Assembly: GCA_963971285.1 (NCBI GenBank)
Contig: OZ020244.1
Location: 36,642,001 to 36,706,000 of the forward strand
Direction: 5' to 3'
DNA: 64,000 nt
Source of the DNA: Astropecten irregularis
Lineage: Eukaryota; Echinodermata; Asteroidea; Paxillosida; Astropectinidae
Shown: positions 55,550 through 64,000 of the stretch, one piece after another
How positions within the stretch are numbered: the stretch's first letter is position 1
How the letters are laid out: every line of letters starts with the position of its first letter
Made by a program: the position numbers and the translations under genes
Notes under the pieces: generated by a model
What the model was told of the DNA's origin: nothing
Database searches by the model: none
What the model saw: the letters and a program-made list of their open reading frames with translations, nothing else

Positions 55550-57120
55550 AACTTCACTATAGTAAACTATTGACCACTTTCCATGGTATGTTTGCCAGTT
55601 TAAACTTACACAGTTTGAACAGTCCATTACTTTAAAGTCTGTCGATCCGTACTGCATAGCAGCAACCGTGCAAAGAAGACGGCAAATTTTATTATGAACA
55701 CAACATGCAGGAGTAGTGTCAGTAACCCTATTCTGCATTGGCGCGCTGTGCTTAATATCGGATGCATGCATCTGCGGGATGTATTTATACCATAGCTTTG
55801 GCATTCATAACTAGCGGCCGGCCCCATCATCTCAAGGAATATAGACTTTGCATCAGTGAATGCGAGAAGGCTGGCTTCTTTACTGCATGAGCTGGGCCCT
55901 ACACAAGCTCGTCGGTAACTGGGATTGAGAAGCAGAGGGAGATAATACGTATGTCTGACCAGAGTCCCGCGCTGTGGCTAAGGCACATGCCGGGGATTCC
56001 TCCATGATCAACCAAGCCCTCAGTCGACCGGCAAAGCAAGGATCTCTATATCGTTTAATATACGGGACGAATTCGGCCAGCGAGGACATCATTCACTAGC
56101 GAAAATAAAGCTGTTAAACTTCACTGTCCGGCTTATTGTCTATGCAACAGCATTCCTCATGCCACGGGGATTACTATGTTAACACGATTTGTGTGAAAAA
56201 TATCGCAGGAATTCTGCTTCGGAGGTAGAATTTGCCAGAAGAAGAATAGTCGTGTGCAGAGTGAATTAAGTGATGCTGCCAGTGCAATTGCTAATAGTTA
56301 TTTAGCAGAGTCATCATCTGTGATATAGTTTCGTGAAGTTGGTCAATGTGCCAGTTCCACTTCTGCTCTTATAGCTGTGAGGGTGAACAAACTACCGTAA
56401 ATTGGTCTTCATGACTTGATTTCTATATCGGATTATATTATGATATTCTTCATCACGTGGTAATGATATACTTGGACGCAGATAGGGGTGAGTATAAACT
56501 TCTTCAGATAGTTTTATAAGGTCTCAAGCTAAAACAAACATCTTGCATAGCCAATTCATTTCTTGACAAAATCATAATTTCGCCGCAACTTTGACTAATT
56601 ATGAAAATACATAAATTATAAATGGATGGGTAATCAGGCTCAAGGTGGCCATGTTTTTACTGAAGTCAATGGCAAAACTTCCCATGCAACAATGTGTTTT
56701 TTTTTCTATCAGTCGATATGCCTGTTTTAATGATGGAAGGTGCGTGCTATACCCCGGGAGATAGTACCTATCTACATGGATAGAATGAACATTCATCCGA
56801 TCGGAAGTAGACAAGCTGTAGGTCCCGGATGAAGTCACGTGTGTCCTCATGTGGACCCTCCCCCATCCCCACGTACAATTCCCTCGACCAAGATGTGTGC
56901 CCCATTATACACACTATAACCATGGAGGTATCCTTCATGCTATAACCCACTCTAACCCCTGCTGAGCCCCTTTCCCCACTCTGCAGCCCTCGCGATGGTG
57001 GCCATGCAGTGCCTCTCCGAATCTCACCAGAACTTGGCAGTGAACTCGATCCATGGGAGTGCACCCCATTCTATCCCCTTCTCACTCGAAGCCCAGGTCC
57101 CTATCAACACCCCTACATAG
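55550..57120. other. Spacer, nothing recognised
   Basis: No gene or repeat family identified. Short frames at 55880-56092 and 56768-57064 have no splice or homology support. Possibly unique intergenic DNA. Confidence 0.35.
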
Positions 57121-57126
57121 ACCCCA

Positions 57127-57480
57127 AAATGTACCTATTGGTACCATACTTTACTAAGACACCAAAACAAAAAAATCCACATATTTACGTATAACTCACA
57201 GGGTATGAAGATGGTGGTGGTAGAAACATTCCGCTAAAATCTTTCCGCCTGAAATAGTGTATTTATCCAGAAATTAGTAAAACAACGACCGAAAATCTTT
57301 TTAAAAATAAAAGAGAAAAGACTTAAGAAATACCGTGGCTGTTTTTAACTGTTTTCTCAAAAGGTGGGCACCGTATGGGACTGAAATTTTCACAGATGAC
57401 TGTTACTGTATCTGTCTTGCTATTTTTGCCCATGAATCTGTATTTCTTTGATAAAAACCAAAGTATGATACTACCTTTAA
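57127..57480 (+). mobile_element. TTAA-1 MITE copy
   Basis: GGTACCATACTTTACTAAGA at the left (worn), CCAAAGTATGATACTACCT|TTAA at the right. Interior GTGGGCACCGTATGGGACTG conserved. Confidence 0.9.
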
Positions 57481-57489
57481 CCCTAAGCA

Positions 57490-60010
57490 TGTCCCGGCCT
57501 CTCAGTAAACTTGATGTGTCCAGGCTCTCCAACCCTATACCGTCCCCTAGAGATCGATTGAGGTCTATGTACCACCTTTCTATACCTCACTGCCATGCCA
57601 TGCCACGGGACTGCCAGTCCAGACCAATAGCCCCCAAGCCTTCCCCGGGCAATAGCCCAAACCGAACGAAGTCAAATTTTGTGAGAAAATCTGAGCCCCT
57701 TCCTTCAAAATAATGTCCCGTCGTGCACGGAGGTGTGTTTTACGTGAAGCATGTCTTATGTGTTGACACATGATACAATGCAACGGCGACCGTTAAGAAA
57801 AAACATCTTCAAGGAACAGACTTTCATAAAATAAAAATAATAATGTTCATTCCACCGATGTGTCCCCAAATCCGAAATAGCATAATGCAGTCGAGCTGAA
57901 CATAAGGCTTACTGAAATGTAAATTATCGAAACCGTGCACACCAATCCCATAACCCATATTATTTATTCGGTTGAATAAATATTATCTTGAATTCTTCAC
58001 ACAATTGAAAATTCGTCCTCGACTGTGATTAAAATACTTGGCTTGAATACCTATACATCCAGACGTTCTTTGGAATTTTTTCAACTGTATGGTCACTGGA
58101 ATCGAATGAAACAATTTATTCTGTGATCAAATGATTTGCTGGTTAATTTTTTGTCGATTATGATTTAAATTATGACTTCTAAATATAACTGGGAAATGAC
58201 AAATCAGATCGCTGGCTATTTGTGTAGATTATGATTTCTTAACATATAAAATAATGAGAAATTATTTCATTTCATTTTAATTCATTTTATTGTCCAGTAG
58301 GAAAATCATCTTCTCTACATCAATCCAATAAGACAAATAACATCAAAGACACATTTAACGAGACCTTAATAAACACTGCTTTCTGGAGGCGATCCAAATA
58401 ATTTCAATTTTAGATACATAAAATGACATAACTTTAAACCGAATTACATTAGTCCAATATAACATAAAAGACACATCAGCAACATTTAGCGAGACTTTAA
58501 TAAACACTGATTTCTGGAGGCGATCAAAACAGTTTCAAATTTAAATACAGAAAAGGACATAATTATTAAACTTTAAACTGAAATTGTCTCAAAAATATTC
58601 AGATATGATTTGTCATTATTTGTCATTTTGTTTGACAAATGAAAACAAACATGGACATTGCAGAGAGGGTAATGGAATACCGGTGAATATATGGCGGAAG
58701 GACAACTGAATATAATAATATAAAATAATATTACTTCACCTGCATTTGCGATTAACTGCATAGGCCTATACGATTTTAGCCCTGTTTATGTATAAACATT
58801 TACGGTATACCGTGACACTGCAAATAAATATTTCTAAACAAATATGTCGTTATTATGAAAATGAAAATATTTCAAACTTCTGTGTATGGGAAAGACAAGA
58901 CTTGGATGACGTATTACTTTTGGCAATACCGGTCTAAAATTAGCCCTCGAATCAGTTTATTAATAAATAAAACCCAGCAATTTAATTATTTATCTAATTA
59001 GATAGCATTATTTCACTGTGAATAATATACTCGCTAATTTCCACAGAATACATTTATTATTTTGATACGTCTTTGTGATGAATTATAACAGTAAATAAAT
59101 TAATATTAGGTATAGATGAACAAAATAGTAATAATAATGCAGCAATGGAGCACTCGATGAACCGTTCTTAATTGACATGCATCAATATTTTTCCCTTCAT
59201 TAAATCCTTTGATTAATTCCGTATTACATCATGTATTCGTTGTTATCTTATGACGTATAACGGTCGATATAATATCGGATAACCGAGACGCACGGCTGTT
59301 AGCGCACATTGCTATTTATATTCCCCTGGACTAAGGGAATTCACCGAGTCGGTTTAATAGAAAATATTAATACATTCAAGCTGCATAGCAAGGCCTATAT
59401 TCTGAGGATAGGCCTACTTCTGTGAGGGGGGATCGTTGCTGGATCTATGATTTATTATTAAAGCCGGTCTGGGTCTTATAAGACTGATGATGACTCGTTG
59501 TCAAAAGAAGGGGGCTATACCTTGCCGCTCCCCCTGCATTTTCATCCGGGCAGACCCTGGTGTCTCTCTCATCAACGATGCAATCAGCCGTGTCGAAATG
59601 CTATAGCCCCTCATCCAATCAATTATTTCTCTTGGTGGAAGGAAAATAATTTGGTTTATAAGATGGCTCCGGTCCACCCTGTCTAGGCATTATGATGTGA
59701 CGAAAGGCTATGGCTTTGTAATTGTGTGTATACAGAGTACGAAGTCGTAGACGCATTGAGCCGGTTTTAAAGTGGACTGACTTATTGGCCGATACTATAG
59801 CTGTCAAATGCAGCGCGCGAACATCAACATTAATGGCAAATTTGTACGGTGGATGATTCAGACATGCATGCAGACATCGTCTGAACCAGTATGCAAAGAA
59901 GCACACATGTATTAAACGCGCGGGAAAGTCAGCACGGGAATACAGTATTATTCATTAGATTATATCAATGTAATACAAAAGGAAGAAAAATATATTCTGC
60001 ATATTTATTT
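57490..60010. other. AT-rich spacer with a 138-bp tandem duplication
   Basis: No gene recognised. AAACACTGCTTTCTGGAGGC and AAACACTGATTTCTGGAGGC, about 135 bp apart (around 58370 and 58505), mark a tandem duplication at about 58320-58580. TTCATTTTAATTCATTTTAT before it may be a retroelement tail. Confidence 0.5.
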
Positions 60011-60019
60011 TCAGGTCCG

Positions 60020-60634
60020 TTAAAGGTACTATCACACTTTGGTAGCATACCAAAACTGAAATCTCCACAGATTTACTTATTAACTTGCAGGGTGATGGTA
60101 GAAACATACCGTTAAAATATATAATTTACCCCAAATGCTGTATTTTATCCAGAAAAGAGTCACACCAATAATTACAAATTGGGTATTAGGGAGACACGTT
60201 AGCATCTAAAAGTTGACATTAGGTAGACACTATAGACTTTGGGAGACTTTTCGACGTCTCCCTAAGGTATCAGCTACCTTTTAAAGACATATTTTTAATG
60301 TCCAGAGAATGCTCTCAATATGGACATATGTCAATTTCAAGTTCATTGGTGTGGAGGATGTTAAGAAAAGTAAAGTCTGTGCACGACCCTATGGAGAGTC
60401 TCCCAAAGGTCCCACCCTCGGTTATGACCAAAATCAATTTTATCTCAGCAGATCAAAACTACTGTGAAAAGATTTCAAATATTATACCGTGAGCATTTAA
60501 CTGTTTTCTCAAAAATTAGGCACCGTATGGGACTGGGAATGTCACAGATCGGACTGTTACTCTATCTTTCTTGACATTTTTGCGCATGAATCTGCAGTAT
60601 TCATGCGCAAAACCAAAGTATAATATAACTTTAA
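60020..60634 (+). mobile_element. TTAA-1 MITE copy enlarged by an insertion
   Basis: TTAA at 60020-60023 and 60631-60634; ends AGGTACTATCACACTTTGG and AACCAAAGTATAATATAACT. About 270 bp longer than usual; the extra segment (about 60180-60440) includes GGGAGACACGTTAGCATC and its partial mirror GACGTCTCCCTAAGG. Confidence 0.8.
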
Positions 60635-60639
60635 ATATT

Positions 60640-62940
60640 GATGAAGGATAAAAAAGAAGATTCTGTTTCATTTGGCTATTTACAAGGGAAGAGATGGTTA
60701 AAAAGGCATCTTATACTTTTATCGTTTGATGACTCTAATTAGGAGATTAAGGCATTTGCAGTTCAAACTTAAATGGTGAGGTTAATCTCCGCCCTTGGCC
60801 CCGCCCCCTCGCAAAAACCACGCCTGACCTGAGATGCATAATTGTGATCTACATCCATGCATGTAAAATGCACCTCCAAATTAATTCCATCCATATATTT
60901 GTACAAGCTCACAGGAATTAATCCAATTGATTTCTAAATTCTATTATTCGTGGTAAGCTCTCTGCTTGCCCCGGGGCTAAATGTGCTTGGCCAGTATATA
61001 AGAGATATTGGGATACGGGATTGCCAATGTATTACACTAATCATCATTACGGCATAGGCAAGACGCGTCTTACCATGCATACTGCAACGCGTGTAGAAAA
61101 ATGCATAGGACCTAACCACACACAGTGTAGGTCCATTTCACATTGCACATCTTCTTTTTTTCTGACCACAATTTTCACTGTCATCACATCGTCTTCTCGC
61201 ATGTTTTTGGAATGGACATTCTGCCATCTGCAATTATTGTCCGATGGCCTTAGCTTTTTACCTTTATTATGTTTAGGAATTTGATTCATTTTATTTGGCA
61301 TCGCCATGCTGTAAATGGGCGCCGCGTGTGTCCACTACAGATGAACTTGATTCGGATCATGATTGAAATGCCTTCCGTTCTTGCCCATTATTTTCATTGA
61401 ACCGTTTCAAGTTACATGTACTTGTCTTAAAGGCGTACTGTCCGTTCTCCAGGCAAATAATATCTGACAGTGAACAACTTAACCTATTAAAATAATATCC
61501 CTTCAAATTAAGACTTTACTTGAATAAGACATCAACTAATGGTAAAGACGTGTACATAAATAATTCTGGGGTCGATTTCACCAAACACATCGTAACTTAC
61601 AACCATTCGTATATAAGACTTATTACTGCATTGCAGCCCTACGTAAACGATGGGCTATCCTTCGTAAATCGAGTAACGATCAATCGTAGGGCTTCGTGAA
61701 ATTGAGCTCTGAACTTATATTGAAAGAAATAAAAAAAAAAAAAAACCTTCGAGTTTGCGTTTTTTTTAATACCATTTATCGCATGTAAGCCCATTTGTAG
61801 CAAACAGCAAACCAAAGCATTTCAGTCATTTTGTGCCGAATCATACGCAAAAATATTTTCAACAGGCGGTACAACTCAATCTCAAAAAGTATTCAGTGGT
61901 TTGAAATAACGTCATTTCATTGGTTCAGGCGTCGTCACGTGTCCTGTCACATGATGCGATGTAGTCTAGTCCCCAGACTAAGAATCTTCGACTATTCTCA
62001 GTCAATTCCATTTTTTTTTTATAAGAGTGGTCAGGGAATCTTTGGGCAGGGAACCAGACTATGCGACGCCGTGGTGCTGCACTGACGATGGATATGCATT
62101 GGTTTCTGTAAATACAATGAATAATTTCAACAACCAGAAATGTTCAAAAATTCAAAAGACTGCATCTATTGTGGGACATGCCATTAACGATGCAGGATTG
62201 CGAGACTGTGTTGGTGTTGGTACCACAATTTTATTATCCTTTAATTAATGAGTGCAGATATTCATTTACAGCTGTTCTTTAGATATCGGATAAAATCAAT
62301 TTGTAATTTAATTGGAAAAAAGTGCACACGACGGCTCATTACGATTCATAGTGCAGCGGTGGATGGACGATTGACGGATGTTACGCGGACATTCCCAAAT
62401 CATGTCCCGACCTACATTAGTGGAATGAGCCCTGTGCACTGTACAAGACTAAAGCTGGAAAACACAACGTGCTTAGATGCGCCCCGCATGTCGGCAACGG
62501 CACATTTTGCAAGGAGATAATGTTTTAAGGGTCTAATTCTCACGCGCGGTCTCGAATTCTCGATTATAAAATTATAAGAAAGCGGCCTTAATTTGGTAAA
62601 ATGATGAAAGTCGATTTTTAGGCGAATTTGAGTAAGAGCTATATCCCAGTAAAGTGAGGACACCCTTTTCGATTCTTAGAATATCAATATCCGAGAAGTA
62701 AAGCGTTTAAGATATGGAAAATGTATCTCAGCGTACAAATGATATATCCAGAGCGACTTTTTCTCAGTGTAATGATGCATGTCGGACATACCGTGATGTA
62801 CATCCATTGTCAAATCTGGCAAATTTATACGGTAGAAAGATGTATTTCATACTTAGAGCATTTTTTCATAATTAATGCGTATTATAATGATTAAGTACAC
62901 ACATAGGCCCTACATAATAAAGTTTTGTTAAGCAGTCTAT
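60640..62940. other. Spacer with a GTCG-MITE, otherwise nothing recognised
   Basis: Apart from the GTCG-MITE at 61569-61708, no gene, RNA or repeat family is recognised. Frames around 61021-61307 and 62027-62663 overlap on both strands and lack any domain signal. Confidence 0.4.
61569..61708 (+). mobile_element. GTCG-MITE copy
   Basis: GGGGTCGATTTCACCAAACA ... GTAGGGCTTCGTGAAATTGAG, with GATGGGCTATCCTTCGTAAA inside. Confidence 0.88.
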
Positions 62941-62944
62941 TATT

Positions 62945-63030
62945 TTATCGAACCGGCAACCTCCTGACTACCGTACATGCGCTCTACCAACTGAGCCATC
63001 CAGCCCTGGTGACCCCAATAGTCTATTGAA
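62945..63030 (-). mobile_element. tRNA-derived SINE-1 head fragment
   Basis: Plus-strand reading CGAACCGGCAACCTCCTGAC then TACCGTACATGCGCTCTACC and AACTGAGCCATCCAGCC: the minus-strand tRNA-like head of SINE-1, with a GGCTGGATGGCTCAGTTGG start. Confidence 0.8.
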
Positions 63031-63419
63031 ATAGTCATTTGAAATGATGTATCTTCACAAAAATTTCAATATTTTCACAAGTATCTATAAGATAATAGAA
63101 CAATTATATACAAAACATAACAAAATCATGGTTGGCAGTACAGTGGAAAATGACAGTTTTGTAGTCTTGGCAACCGTAACAATGAAAAGGCAAACGCTCA
63201 ATCTTTTTCTCAGAATGCCCCCAAACGGAGATACATAATTTTATACCAAAATAGGGCCGAAAGCTTGAATAACCACCCAAGTTTCCACGTATCTGACAGA
63301 GATAACAAGGAAACCTGGAAACCTGGAAACCTTCCCACTAACGCAGAGAACTGTGTTAATTTCATCTCGGAAACAAATAATTCAACGATATGCTAACATG
63401 GAAATGCATAATTATATGT

Positions 63420-63710
63420 CAGTCTATCTCGAAAACACGGAATTCAACATTATTATGTTCATTTGGCGTTTCCACAAAACAGTGTCGTTGAATTCCGTAC
63501 GGTTTTTGAGATACTCTAACATGTAAATCTGTGTTTACAGTCCACATAAATTTGTCGTTGAATTCCGTGTTTCCGACGGATGGCTGACATGTGTTTCCAC
63601 GACACGGTATCATTGGATTCCGTGTTTTTGTGATACGCTCACATGGAATTATGTGTGTCCACGTTATAGCCTTATATCTTTGAATTCCGTGTTTCCGAGA
63701 TACATTATCT
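63420..63710. repeat. Short diverged repeat, TTGAATTCCGTGTTTCCGA
   Basis: TTGAATTCCGT (or TTGGATTCCGT) recurs at about 63488, 63558, 63613 and 63679, each followed by TTTCCGAGATAC-like sequence and then an ACATG-containing stretch. An inverted form AACACGGAATTCAAC is at 63434. Spacing is 55-70 bp. Confidence 0.65.
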
Positions 63711-64000
63711 CAGTAATGTGGAAATTCGGATGGTAATTCAATCAATCTAATTCTGTATTCGATGGCAAAGTGTGACTAGTATTATATTGTGGAGAAGATA
63801 GCTTTTATAATCCAGCTATATTGGCATGTATCATGTCAGAGCATGCCGCCAAACGATGTGCAATACACCCCATAGTGCCCAGTACCTTTAAACTGATTCC
63901 CGTAACGTATATTAATAATATGGCAGATAGTAAGCACCTATAGCCGTAGACGCAGTGACAACTGATACAGGGTACCAGACGTATATTCATCTTTGCCCCC

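Overview
This window is animal nuclear DNA: introns with GT/AG borders, tRNA-derived SINEs, many short inverted-repeat transposons, AT-rich spacers and no bacterial-style gene packing. The four protein-coding genes are deuterostome-like, and the MITE-type repeats resemble ones I associate with echinoderm genomes. I infer a marine invertebrate deuterostome, most likely an echinoderm and possibly a sea star. Homology calls rest on remembered family sequences, not on a database search.

Genes, left to right. (1) 2462-4313, minus: the first two coding exons of an SLC37A3-like sugar-phosphate/lysosomal transporter, running off the left edge. (2) 9605-16402, minus: a complete seven-exon FAM185A homologue (478 aa); every intron keeps phase. 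(3) 18030-22208, plus: a complete three-exon WASHC1 (WASH) homologue (488 aa), head-to-head with FAM185A across about 1.6 kb that probably holds a shared promoter. (4) 40277-53303, minus: a complete three-exon TUSC2 (FUS1) homologue (113 aa) whose first intron is about 11 kb. All three TUSC2 exons are short, so they are easy to miss in an open-reading-frame view.

The rest is mostly repeats. Three related TTAA-target MITE groups (called TTAA-1, -2, -3 here) are scattered throughout, with two other MITE groups (GCC-MITE, ends GGGGCCAATTTCATAGAGCT; GTCG-MITE, ends GGGTCGATTTCAC), three tRNA-like SINE families, foldback elements and two or three hAT-like non-autonomous elements. Several elements are nested, and two different TTAA elements sit in the same TTAA of the GCC-MITE terminus. 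Tandem repeats include a 19-bp minisatellite in FAM185A intron 5, a GAGCCA hexamer array and a 12-bp array that grew inside copies of one MITE, a 21-bp minisatellite near TUSC2, and GATGAATA arrays near 55 kb. From about 43 to 50 kb (TUSC2 intron 1) the sequence is strikingly rich in TACATGTA/TGTACA.

The genes do not form an operon or pathway. WASHC1 acts on endosomal actin, SLC37A3 on endolysosomal or ER transport, and FAM185A and TUSC2 probably relate to mitochondria. From 53.4 kb to the right end I recognise no gene. I found no CRISPR array, rRNA or convincing functional tRNA.
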